Part shown: positions 9,621 to 18,170 of the stretch, piece by piece | Numbering within the stretch: position 1 is the first letter of the stretch | How the letters are laid out: each line of letters opens with the position of its first letter | Assembly (NCBI RefSeq): GCF_001677955.1 | Contig: NZ_LELA01000057.1 | Span: 1 to 64,000 of the forward strand | Source of the DNA: Chryseobacterium sp. BGARF1 | Lineage (GTDB): Bacteria; Bacteroidota; Bacteroidia; Flavobacteriales; Weeksellaceae | Length of the DNA: 64,000 nt | Reading direction: 5' to 3' | The notes under the pieces: model-generated | Databases searched by the model: none | Told to the model about the DNA's origin: nothing | Seen by the model: only the letters and a program-made list of their open reading frames with translations | Translations under genes and position numbers: made by a program

Positions 9621-10334
9621 ATGGCTGTTTCAGATAAAACTAGAAAATTTCTATGGGCAAAATCAGGGAACAGGTGTGCTATCTGTAAAACTGAATTAAT
9701 AACAGGCAAAGATGATTCAGAGGAATTCAATGTTGGTGAAGAATGTCACATAATAAGCTCAAAGAAAAATGGTCCAAGACATTTACCAAATCTTGAGGAA
9801 TATGACAACTATGAAAATTTATTGCTTTTATGCAGAAATCATCATAAAGAGATTGATGAACTGATGGACACTTACTCTGAAGAAATTCTGAGGTATATGA
9901 AAGTCAATCATGAAAATTGGGTGAGAACAGTAATAGCAAATGCTATGCAGGATGATAAAGCAGAAAAACCTAAATTTTTGATGCGGATAACATCAGGAAA
10001 GGAATTATTGAATATTATTAACGAGGCGCATGGATACAATACTGACTATGATGAATTAAAAGACAGAGCCGAAGCAGAATATATTGGAGGTATTATACAA
10101 ACTTTTATTGATTTTGGAGATATATGTGGAATGGTTGAAGCTTATGACAAAGTTCAAATAGGCTATGATTTGCAAAAGCTTCTTGATGAATTAGAAGAAA
10201 AAGGATATTATGTTTTTGGAGAAAGGGATCCGAATACCATTCTTCCTCATATTTCTGGAACAGATAAATGGACCGTAGCAACTTTAGTAATAAGAAAAAA
10301 AGAAAATCCTGAAATTTATAAAGTTAATTTATAA
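9621..10334 (+). CDS. HNH endonuclease-domain protein of the defence island
   Basis: The 237-residue protein has an N-terminal HNH nuclease domain at residues 15-85: CAICKTE supplies one Cys pair, then ECHIISSKKNGPRH carries the catalytic histidine, and NLLLLCRNHHKEID closes the beta-beta-alpha metal fold. The C-terminal 110 residues (MRITSGKELLNII onward, ending in a predicted beta-rich segment) match nothing I can name and may be a regulatory or partner-binding domain. It would cleave DNA or RNA. It lies 188 bp after the split STAND gene on the same strand, and may be an independent one-gene defence or an accessory; the gap argues for separate transcription. Start ATG 9621 gives a compact N-terminus. 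Confidence 0.85.
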   Translation: MAVSDKTRKFLWAKSGNRCAICKTELITGKDDSEEFNVGEECHIISSKKNGPRHLPNLEEYDNYENLLLLCRNHHKEIDELMDTYSEEILRYMKVNHENWVRTVIANAMQDDKAEKPKFLMRITSGKELLNIINEAHGYNTDYDELKDRAEAEYIGGIIQTFIDFGDICGMVEAYDKVQIGYDLQKLLDELEEKGYYVFGERDPNTILPHISGTDKWTVATLVIRKKENPEIYKVNL

Positions 10335-10483
10335 GTGTATTAATTGCTATATCATTTCTGGAGTTATGCCGTTTGAGCTATATAGAGTCTTTATGCCCCC
10401 CTGCTTACGATTTGGAAATCAATAAATACATTATAGAATTCTCGTACCAAAATAATTATTATATTTAATCAAACTAATAAATT

Positions 10484-11167
10484 ATGAAGGGATATACGAT
10501 TGTAGATTGCCAAAACATCGAATCGCACATAAAATTTTTAAGGATTAATCCGACTGATTTCAAACTTACCCTTAAACATATACTTGATTCATTGATGAAC
10601 CTAAGCTGGATATCCACATTTGATCGAGAGTTTCTTAAATCCAGTTATGAGGAACGTGCAAAACCCACAGTAGCATATATAGCTACAAAAATTATTAAGA
10701 AAGATGATGATGCTGTAACAACTAGTTCCGGGGAATATATTGTTTCAGAACTTGCACGCCAATCAATTATTGAAAGTTATGCATATTTAGATATCCCTCT
10801 CGCTGAGTTATTTAAGAAAAAAGTTATTGGGAATCATGGCTTCGATTTTTATTCCCTGAATTTGAATAAAAACATTCTTTTCGGTGAAGCTAAATATATT
10901 GCCAGCCAAAATGCGTACGGAAGTGCATTAAACCAGATTTTCCAATTCTATAACGATAAGCAGCACATCACAGACATTGTAGATATTCAAAACTTTTTTT
11001 GTGACGAATCACTTGAAAATTGCCATAAGAATGAGATCGGATTTATTGCAGCGTTTTCTTCTAAAAATATAACAACAGATATGTTAATCGAAAATATAAA
11101 AAAAAACAAAGCTTATACATCCCTTTATTCTTCGAAAGAGATCATCCTAGTTGCTGTTAACGTATGA
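10484..11167 (+). CDS. HamA-like (DUF1837) nuclease of a Hachiman/AbpAB-type pair
   Basis: The 227-residue product has a PD-(D/E)xK-like signature in its middle: SGEYIVSELA (residues 82-91), NHGFDF with Asp121, and LFGEAKY with Glu135 and Lys137. This order and the GEAK strand match my knowledge of the DUF1837/HamA C-terminal domain, the nuclease of Hachiman and the related AbpA. In Hachiman, HamA is a DNase held inactive by the helicase HamB until damaged or phage DNA is sensed. The stop overlaps the start of the helicase gene by 4 bp (ATGA), so the two proteins are translationally coupled. The catalytic residues are intact. Hachiman versus AbpAB cannot be decided from motifs alone. Confidence 0.75.
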   Translation: MKGYTIVDCQNIESHIKFLRINPTDFKLTLKHILDSLMNLSWISTFDREFLKSSYEERAKPTVAYIATKIIKKDDDAVTTSSGEYIVSELARQSIIESYAYLDIPLAELFKKKVIGNHGFDFYSLNLNKNILFGEAKYIASQNAYGSALNQIFQFYNDKQHITDIVDIQNFFCDESLENCHKNEIGFIAAFSSKNITTDMLIENIKKNKAYTSLYSSKEIILVAVNV

Positions 11168-13482
11168 GTCATAATTTTATACGTAGAATACAGGAAAATG
11201 ATAATATTCAAGATATATTCGCATATGTCCTGGACAATATATATAGAACTGGACCGAACAAAACATCAGATCTTGAAATACTGACCCTACTAAGAATCTA
11301 TCATCCTGACGAATTTACTGAGCATCTTAGCAAAATATTATATTTCATCGGTATATTTTACAAGCATAATTTACAGACCACTTCACTTGAGGAAGTGATT
11401 TTTGGTCAATATCGCAGGCATATTAAAAAGGAATATGACCACTACTACACCCCTGTCCAGGCAAAAATTCTGTATAGTATCCAAAATAAGAGGTGCTTTA
11501 GCTTTTCAGCCCCAACAAGTACTGGAAAATCATTTGTTTTTTTTAATCAGATTAAAAAATCACGCGGTGATGTTGTAATTATTGTACCCTCCCGAGCACT
11601 AATTAATGAATACCTAATCAAATTAGATTACGCCCTCCAAGATAAGTCAATAAATATTCTAACTTTTATTGACAAGATCAATACAAAAAAAGCTACACGA
11701 AATATTTTCATTGTAACACCTGAGAGATGCAGAGAATTATTTAAACTTAAATTGCAATTCAATATCGATCTGTTTCTATTCGACGAAGCCCAATTGTCCA
11801 ATGAAGAATCAACTCGAGGATTATTATTTGACGGTATGGTAAGACGTTGTTATAAAAATTTTATGAATTCTACTTTTGTATTTGCACACCCTTTTGTTAG
11901 AAATCCTGAAGCTCAATTTGTAAAAAACAATATCGAATTTAATACTGGAAATTTCAGTCAATTTGTTCAAAAAAACGTCGGTCAAATTTTTTTTTATCAT
12001 GAAAGATCATCCGGTAGCTTCCATCATTTTGGAATAGATAAGTCCGTTATGGGAAATTTTAAAGTTCTCTCACCTTTTGATCCTATTGAAGCTATACTTA
12101 TTGCGTCGGGATCCGTACTTTTTTATGTATCCAAAGCATCAATAAAAAATAACAAAGTATTTACAGAATTTCAAGATTACATAAAGTTATGTAAAGAATA
12201 CAGCGACGAAATTGTTCATGATTACATACAAGATCTTACTGAATATACGGGAGGTTCCGTAGACAGGAATAAGGATTACTATTCGAAACTTATCAGCTAC
12301 CTAAAACGGGGAATTGTAATTCATCACGGTTCTCTCCCTTTAAAAATCAGAAGCATTCTTGAAAAGTACACAAATGCGGGATTGTGCAAAATTTGCTTTG
12401 CAACGTCGACCTTGGAACAAGGCGTAAACATGCCATTTGATATTGTTTATCTGAATAAATTAGAAGGCTCAAAACCCCTTTCCGTAAAAAACTTAATTGG
12501 TAGAGCCGGCCGTTCAACGATAGATTATAAATTCGACTATGGTTTTGTGGTCGTTAAGAACATTCCGAACTTTAGAAATATAATGGTTCAAGATGAAGAA
12601 TTAGAAACCATTTCTTTACTTGATGTTGAAGAGCCTGAAAAAGATGATGATTACAATGATTTCAAAGATGCAATTCTAAATGAAACTTTTGATGATGAAC
12701 TATATTTAACAGAAAATCAGGTTAGGAAACTGAGTTCACAAGAAATATTCTCCATTATTGGACAACTATTAGATTCAATTTTTGAAGGTGATGACATTAT
12801 ATCATTAGAAACATTAAATGAGGATATTAATGAAAAACACTCTTTATATGATAAATTTGAACAAATATATTCTGGTTATTTAGGTCGTGAACTAAGTCAT
12901 GGAGAACAAAATGTTTTCAATACTGCAATAAAAATTATTATTTGGAAGGTTCACGGTAAAACATTTAAAAATATTTGTTGGTACAGGTATAGTCACACTA
13001 GTTTATCAAACTTAAGGCGGCTCCATAAACATAATCATTTAGTTTTAAATCGACTTCAAGCTAAATGGTACACTGAATGTCCTACCGAATTTCCTAATAA
13101 AAATCTTCAGGCTTATAACGCATTGAGCATTGATGGCAGGAATATTTTAGCAAAGGATGTTGATTATGACTTTATCATCAGTGATACTTATGACTACATT
13201 GATAAATTGATAGGCTTCAAATTATCAGATGTATTTTATGCCGCATTTATCAAATATTATGATCAATATGAAGACTCAAGAGCAGTAAAACTTGCTAAGT
13301 ACATAAAATATGGAACGGACAATGAAAGATATATTCTTTTATTGAGATATGGTCTTACCTTTGAAGACATAGATGTTTTAGATGATTACATTACAGATGT
13401 CTCCGAAGAAGAAATAATAGTTAAAGATACAATTTATGACTTAACGGAAAAACAAATTGAGCCTCTACGAAGATACATTTAA
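11164..13482 (+). CDS. HamB-like superfamily 2 helicase paired with the HamA-like nuclease
   Basis: The 772-residue protein is an SF2 helicase. Motif I is APTSTGKSF (near residues 115-123), Ia is IIVPSRALI, motif II is FDEAQLS (DEAQ near 206), motif V is CFATSTLEQGVNMPFD, and motif VI is LIGRAGRS (near 444-451). A C-terminal helical region of about 270 residues with many acidic runs follows. It sits directly after the DUF1837-type nuclease with a 4-bp overlap, the gene order of hamA-hamB. In such systems the helicase loads on DNA and controls the nuclease. The length is within the range I associate with HamB. Both genes look intact, so this may be the island's clearest functional anti-phage module. 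Confidence 0.8.
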   Translation: MSHNFIRRIQENDNIQDIFAYVLDNIYRTGPNKTSDLEILTLLRIYHPDEFTEHLSKILYFIGIFYKHNLQTTSLEEVIFGQYRRHIKKEYDHYYTPVQAKILYSIQNKRCFSFSAPTSTGKSFVFFNQIKKSRGDVVIIVPSRALINEYLIKLDYALQDKSINILTFIDKINTKKATRNIFIVTPERCRELFKLKLQFNIDLFLFDEAQLSNEESTRGLLFDGMVRRCYKNFMNSTFVFAHPFVRNPEAQFVKNNIEFNTGNFSQFVQKNVGQIFFYHERSSGSFHHFGIDKSVMGNFKVLSPFDPIEAILIASGSVLFYVSKASIKNNKVFTEFQDYIKLCKEYSDEIVHDYIQDLTEYTGGSVDRNKDYYSKLISYLKRGIVIHHGSLPLKIRSILEKYTNAGLCKICFATSTLEQGVNMPFDIVYLNKLEGSKPLSVKNLIGRAGRSTIDYKFDYGFVVVKNIPNFRNIMVQDEELETISLLDVEEPEKDDDYNDFKDAILNETFDDELYLTENQVRKLSSQEIFSIIGQLLDSIFEGDDIISLETLNEDINEKHSLYDKFEQIYSGYLGRELSHGEQNVFNTAIKIIIWKVHGKTFKNICWYRYSHTSLSNLRRLHKHNHLVLNRLQAKWYTECPTEFPNKNLQAYNALSIDGRNILAKDVDYDFIISDTYDYIDKLIGFKLSDVFYAAFIKYYDQYEDSRAVKLAKYIKYGTDNERYILLLRYGLTFEDIDVLDDYITDVSEEEIIVKDTIYDLTEKQIEPLRRYI

Positions 13483-13766
13483 TTTGGCATCCATCAATAT
13501 TGATTATATTTAGAACATCTGTGTTATGGCTAAAAACTAATGTCAAAGCTAAGTTAAATCTTATTACTGTCGAACTAGAATTACTCTTGATTTTTAAGCA
13601 GCAATATCAAAACTTCATCCATAGCGTATTTTATTTGTTATTAATAACAAACTTTATGGCTCCAATAAAAAAAACACTACTTCTTTGCTATTCATATTGA
13701 TTGATCTATTAGACAATTAAGAACCTCCCAATTGCTACACCATAAATATCTCAAGGTTAAATTTTG

Positions 13767-14999
13767 CTATCTTAAGCCAAATCCACGAAAATTCGCTACC
13801 ATTTTCATAATTTGTCCAATCTTAAGTGCTGAATTAAATAACTGTAATGATTTGTTTAGGAAATCAATATATTGTATTGTAAATTCCTGAGAAGATCTGT
13901 TTTCGAGGGGAAAATAAGTGATTAATTGAGTATTGGCGTCAATTTTAACTTTGAAATGGTTAATTCCATTTCTAAGTCTACTATCAAAACAATTTCTGTA
14001 AATTCTTTTGAAATTTTCTTCGGTAGATAATTCTATAATGGACAATTTTAGACCATTTTTTAGAAGAGCGAAGGAATCCGCATCTGTAACATTTCTTGGT
14101 GTCCCAGGAGGAACACTATTCTGATTCCCCCTCTCATAGATATTCTGTAATCGGAAAACGTACTGACTAGTTCTTCCCATAAATTCAAAACAATCTGTAT
14201 AAAAAGTTTTTAAATGATCAAAGTTATTTATTGCAGCAAATCCATCCTTTCTTAAGTCCTCAGGATTAGCATATAGAAAGTAATCCTTTAAATCGATAAA
14301 TCTAATCAACAATCCCCCCATATCTTCCCTAATCTTTTCACAAACATACTCATCAAATACATCAACAAACTCTTTTAGTTCTTCTACATTATTCTCTACA
14401 AAAACATTTTGAGTAAGCCACAAAACGAAATCCCGATGATTATCAAAATCGATCCAGGGATAAATTATATGATTTAATGAAAGGAAATATATTCTATGAA
14501 AATCTGGCTCTATCTTACATTCTAAATAATCAACATAATCATTCTTATTTCCAAGAATTTTTCGACCTACTTTTTCAATATTAGACATGTCAAATCTTAT
14601 GTATGCTCGAGTAAGATCTTTCAAATCAGTCCATATATCCTCCGAAAAGAATAATCGCAGGTCTTTCCTATCTTTCAATGCATCAAACTGCTTGCGAGGT
14701 AATCTAAATGTTGGCAACATTATATTGTGAAGCTCTTCAGACGGTTTATTAGTAATAATTGTATCACTATATTCGTAAAAATAATCACCTTGATTTGGGT
14801 GACCATAAACTAAATTTCCTCTCTTCATATCTAAATAGAAACTACCTTCCTCCAAATTGACGTGAAGGACACCTTTGATTTCGGAAGAACAATTAGGACA
14901 ATTAAATGAAAGTTCCAGTTTCTCTTTTTCTGGTATATGCAACCTCAGATTTGTAACTTTTTCACAGGTTTGACAATTGATTTTATATCTATTCCACAT
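13767..14999 (-). CDS. Uncharacterised zinc-ribbon protein with a C-terminal HEPN-type RNxxxH motif
   Basis: This 410-residue protein starts with a four-cysteine zinc ribbon (CQTC at 9-12, CPNC at 34-37). A mixed segment with an aromatic-rich helical middle follows. Near the C-terminus is RLRNGINHFKV, in which Arg343-Asn-x-x-x-His348 matches the R(N/D/H)xxxH motif of HEPN ribonucleases, lying in a predicted helix before a final long helix. I do not recognise the family. It is read against its neighbours and stands alone between the helicase and SIR2 genes, with its own promoter region upstream. A role as an RNA-cleaving abortive-infection effector is inference from motif and location; the zinc ribbon could bind nucleic acid. 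Confidence 0.75.
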   Translation of the reverse strand: MWNRYKINCQTCEKVTNLRLHIPEKEKLELSFNCPNCSSEIKGVLHVNLEEGSFYLDMKRGNLVYGHPNQGDYFYEYSDTIITNKPSEELHNIMLPTFRLPRKQFDALKDRKDLRLFFSEDIWTDLKDLTRAYIRFDMSNIEKVGRKILGNKNDYVDYLECKIEPDFHRIYFLSLNHIIYPWIDFDNHRDFVLWLTQNVFVENNVEELKEFVDVFDEYVCEKIREDMGGLLIRFIDLKDYFLYANPEDLRKDGFAAINNFDHLKTFYTDCFEFMGRTSQYVFRLQNIYERGNQNSVPPGTPRNVTDADSFALLKNGLKLSIIELSTEENFKRIYRNCFDSRLRNGINHFKVKIDANTQLITYFPLENRSSQEFTIQYIDFLNKSLQLFNSALKIGQIMKMVANFRGFGLR

Positions 15000-15363
15000 T
15001 TTCTAAAATTATATTATTATACTAACTATTCATAATACATTTAGCAAATTAACAACATTGAAGCGCAATGTATTTGCGTAGTTTTGTTTACTTCTAATAA
15101 TTTTTCACATGAAGAAAATATTGGTATTATCGGCGACAGTCTTTAAATTAAATCACTTCATTTTCATTACTATTGATACAAGCGGTACTAGTTTTCAATC
15201 GTCAATAATATATGGCGGGATTAATTTATGCTAATATTTCTTTAGAACATGTGTTTGTTTTGCTACACAATTTAGTGACTTTAAATGTTTTAAATTTTAT
15301 GTTTAGAAAAGTTATTTTAGAAAAGATAATAGTTATTTTAGCTCAAATAAAAAACTTTAACTA
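15000..15363. other. Divergent intergenic region between zinc-ribbon gene and SIR2-like gene
   Basis: This 364-bp AT-rich gap separates two divergent genes and must hold their promoters. I see no convincing promoter pair, no repeat and no frame worth calling. Confidence 0.4.
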
Positions 15364-16401
15364 ATGACTACGAAAGATGAAATTGAAACAGTACACGGCA
15401 GTGGTACGCACGTACTATTACTAGGAGCTGGTGCCTCATTTGCATCAACGCTAAAAAATCCTGAAAAGAACGAAAAAAAACTTCCCTTAATGTGGAATAT
15501 TGTAGATATTGTTGGGCTAAACAGCATCATTGATCATTTACCAGATGATTATAAAGCATTGAAGCAGGACTTTGAGAAGCTATACAGTAAGATCTCTAAT
15601 GAAGGTAGATTTCCAGATGAAAAAGAGGTTATCGAACTTGAGGTTTACAAGTACTTTGAACAGCTTGACCTACCCGATGAACCAACAATTTACGATTATA
15701 TGATATTGGCTCTAAGATCTAGAAAAGATGTCATAGCAACTTTTAATTGGGATCCCTTTCTTTATAAAGCATATGTCAGAAATGGAAAGTTTACAAAAAG
15801 CCCAGGTATATTGTTTTTACATGGATGCGTCTCTTTAGGGTTTGACAAATCAAATGGCACTATTGGACCTGCTGGAATGTACTCAAAAAAAACAGAGCAA
15901 CTTTTTGAACCAACTCAGTTATTGTATCCGGTTGATAAGAAAGATTATAATACTGATCCTTACATAAAAGGTCAATGGGATTCTCTTGCTGATCAATTGG
16001 AAATTGCAGAAAGAGTAACAGTTTTTGGTTATTCAGCTCCTATTAGTGATGTTGAAGCTATAGATTTATTAAGTGAGGCTTGGGGCGATGTTGAAGATCG
16101 AGCAATGGAAGAATTTGAATTAATAGATATCAGACCCGAAGATGATGTAAGAAATGCATGGAATAGATTCATACATACGCATCATTATCATTATTGTACA
16201 GATTACTTTAAAAGTTCTTTAGCTCTTCATCCTAGAAGAACGGTCGAAAGCTATCATCATTGGGCAATGCCACTTAGTCCAGGAGAAATGTTTCAGGAGG
16301 GAAATAAAATACCCGATAGTTTTCAGACACTTGAGGAACTTTGGGAATGGCACCTACCATTAATAAAAGCTGAAGAAGAGTTTTACAATAATGCCGAGTA
16401 A
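15364..16401 (+). CDS. SIR2-like domain protein, probable NAD-binding defence effector
   Basis: The 345-residue protein carries SIR2-family landmarks: VLLLGAGAS at residues 17-25 (NAD-binding glycine loop), ATFNWDPFL with Asn128 and Asp130 (the NxD motif), and LFLHGC with His153 as candidate catalytic histidine. The second half (GYSAPISDVEAIDLL...) fits the late Rossmann strand seen in SIR2-like proteins. In anti-phage systems such domains usually degrade NAD+ to abort infection. It has no obvious fused sensor, so recognition may come from its neighbour. The downstream AbiC-like gene starts 18 bp after its stop on the same strand, suggesting a two-gene operon. The Rossmann motif is clear; defence function is inferred from fold and island context. 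Confidence 0.8.
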   Translation: MTTKDEIETVHGSGTHVLLLGAGASFASTLKNPEKNEKKLPLMWNIVDIVGLNSIIDHLPDDYKALKQDFEKLYSKISNEGRFPDEKEVIELEVYKYFEQLDLPDEPTIYDYMILALRSRKDVIATFNWDPFLYKAYVRNGKFTKSPGILFLHGCVSLGFDKSNGTIGPAGMYSKKTEQLFEPTQLLYPVDKKDYNTDPYIKGQWDSLADQLEIAERVTVFGYSAPISDVEAIDLLSEAWGDVEDRAMEEFELIDIRPEDDVRNAWNRFIHTHHYHYCTDYFKSSLALHPRRTVESYHHWAMPLSPGEMFQEGNKIPDSFQTLEELWEWHLPLIKAEEEFYNNAE

Positions 16402-16419
16402 TGAAGTAAATATATAGCT

Positions 16420-17523
16420 TTGAAAACAAAAAACATAATTATTTTTTTTATTGCTGTGGTTGTAGGGATTCTTGGTGCATTATTCTTATACTACGAAGGA
16501 CCTGAGTATGTCCAGTCAAGATATTTCTATGAGGTAGACAGAGGAACCAGAGGTGCGATTGGTGATGCATTTGGTGGAACGGTAGGTCCGATAATAGCTT
16601 GGTTTGCTTCCATTCTAACGTTTTTAGCATTCTATATTCAGTACGATGCTAACAAAGATCAAAGAGATCAATTTAACAAGCAAGCAAATGATATTGTCAT
16701 AGAAAGGTTTGAAAATAGGTTTTTTGAACTTGTAAGATTACACAGGGAAAATGTAAACGAACAAAACATTCAAAATAAAATCTTTGGTCGTAAGGCATTT
16801 ACCACATACTACTTTGAGCTAAGGTATATTTACTTCGTTTTAGAATCTATGCACGACAATTTTCCAACGGAAACAAGATTAAATAAAGAACAGTTAACAA
16901 ATTTGGCTTATTTAATTTTCTTTTATGGGATTGGTCATGCTAGTGACAGTGTATTTTCGCACATCTTACCGCAAATAAATTCTAAGCAATTTTTTAAGGA
17001 CACAATTGATAAGCTGGAAAAAGAAAAAAAAATGTATTCAGATTTTCTTAGAGAAAAAGCTAGATATGAATCTGAAAAAAAAGTAAAAAACACCAAATTA
17101 AAAGATCTGGAAATAGTTCATAATGGTAAAAAAGCAGTTTTTATTCTTCTCTACGAACCTTTTACCGGGCATGGGACCAAAATTGGTCATTACTATAGAC
17201 ATTTGTTTCAAACTGTTAAATACGTTGATTCCCAAAAACACGACGTTTTTAAGCATAAGGATAATGAAATTAAATATTCTTATGTAAAAATATTAAGAGC
17301 ACAGTTGTCGAACTTTGAACAAGTAATATTGTACTACAATTCAATATCTGTTTTAGGAAAAAACTGGATTTCAGATGGGTATATCCAAGAATATCATTTA
17401 TTAACTAATTTACCGCTTTCATTTGCAGATTTCGGAGTACAACCCGATAAAAAGTTTGAGGTGGAAATTGCGGCTGATCCAACTTTTTTTGATTGGGAAA
17501 TGCTTAAAGATTCTTTTCATTAG
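16420..17523 (+). CDS. Putative phage abortive infection membrane protein (AbiC-like family)
   Basis: Two membrane helices (residues about 5-25 and 54-74) precede a cytoplasmic helical region. The segment from TVGPIIAWFASILTF through YIQYDANKDQ, then FENRFFELVRLHRENV, and later GHYYRHLFQTVKYV and LRAQLSNFEQVILYYN, is the pattern I associate with the putative phage abortive infection (putAbiC) family. The start is TTG at 16420: the nearest upstream ATG is closed by a stop, and TTG begins the lysine-rich lead of the first helix. The gene follows the SIR2-like gene by 18 bp. A plausible division of labour is membrane sensing or anchoring here and NAD+ attack by the SIR2 protein; no experiment known to me supports this exact pair. 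Confidence 0.75.
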   Translation: MKTKNIIIFFIAVVVGILGALFLYYEGPEYVQSRYFYEVDRGTRGAIGDAFGGTVGPIIAWFASILTFLAFYIQYDANKDQRDQFNKQANDIVIERFENRFFELVRLHRENVNEQNIQNKIFGRKAFTTYYFELRYIYFVLESMHDNFPTETRLNKEQLTNLAYLIFFYGIGHASDSVFSHILPQINSKQFFKDTIDKLEKEKKMYSDFLREKARYESEKKVKNTKLKDLEIVHNGKKAVFILLYEPFTGHGTKIGHYYRHLFQTVKYVDSQKHDVFKHKDNEIKYSYVKILRAQLSNFEQVILYYNSISVLGKNWISDGYIQEYHLLTNLPLSFADFGVQPDKKFEVEIAADPTFFDWEMLKDSFH

Positions 17524-17813
17524 TCAAGATTTTTTTTGGAATATTCTCACTCGATTTATAGAAATTTCTAAAAGACTATCTAAGCCGGCTAAAGTCCAAC
17601 TAAATTAAGAATTAGTTAAATCTAAAATTTTCGAGATTCTCTCTAAATCTTTTACCAAATAATTCGATATTTCTTCGGTTATGGCTACAAGACAAGGCAA
17701 GCCATCTGAAGACTAATTATTCTAATCCGCATTATTAATAATTTTTAAAATTAAATTGCAATAGACAAAAACTAAAACAATTTATTTTATAATAAAGGGT
17801 TATATAATTCTTT

Positions 17814-17871
17814 TTTAATTTGGCTCAAACGCACCAAATCATCGATAAAAGTGTTTGAAGATACGCTCGTC
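17814..17871. repeat. Right 58-bp direct repeat, candidate attachment site (attR)
   Basis: The block matches 1171-1228 at 54 of 58 positions with a perfect 27-bp 3' part (17845-17871). Sequence similarity to the left flank also extends upstream to about 17635. It marks the far end of the recombinase-bearing island, 290 bp after the AbiC-like gene. Confidence 0.6.
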
Positions 17872-17966
17872 AAGGTCACAAGACAGGATCATAAAATTTC
17901 TGAAATTTGAGAAATTCTTTCCAAATCTTCGATTAAATGTTTCGATATTTCTTCGGTTATGGGTAC

Positions 17967-18000
17967 AAAAAACCTCTGAAATATTTTTCAGAGGTTTTTG
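17967..18000 (-). terminator. Hairpin terminator downstream of the deacetylase gene
   Basis: A near-perfect stem (AAAACCTCTGAAA / TTTCAGAGGTTTT) with a short loop has A-runs and T-runs on both sides, so it can act in either direction. It lies 170 bp after the deacetylase stop. Confidence 0.7.
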
Positions 18001-18170
18001 ATTTTTAGGGTGGTCAAAAAGGTAGCTATTTATGGGATCAGTCTCAAAAATTAGAGCGAAAAATAACAAATTTTGAGTTATACTCAACAATGTTACGTTA
18101 CTCAAGTTATCATTGCCAAAATATTTAATCCGGATTATTATTAAAATTATTGAGAAGATTTTTTTCAATG

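Larger units (their letters stand above)
17524..18170. other. Right flank of the island with repeated C-terminal coding relics
   Basis: No full gene is supported here. On the minus strand three short stop-terminated segments encode related peptides: about 17609-17690 (CLVAITEEISNYLVKDLERI...), 17800-17890 (VTLTSVSSNTFIDDLVRLSQ...) and 17905-17966 (VPITEEISKHLIEDLERISQ...). Differences between the first and last fall mostly at third codon positions in this frame, so these were real coding ends. A strong hairpin lies at 17967-18000. The 109-codon frame that spans this region crosses the hairpin and is not credible. Confidence 0.45.

Noticed and set aside
13500..13700. 66-codon plus-strand frame after the helicase gene
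   Set aside because: Low-complexity, no recognisable features, in a convergent gap; chance frame in AT-rich sequence.
1010..17966. CRISPR-like interpretation of the repeated segments at the island flanks
   Set aside because: Copies are few, diverged, irregularly spaced and look coding; no cas gene is near.
17839..18168. 109-codon minus-strand frame starting MKKIFSIILIII
   Set aside because: It crosses the terminator at 17967-18000 and reads the repeat region in a frame where codon-position differences do not support coding.
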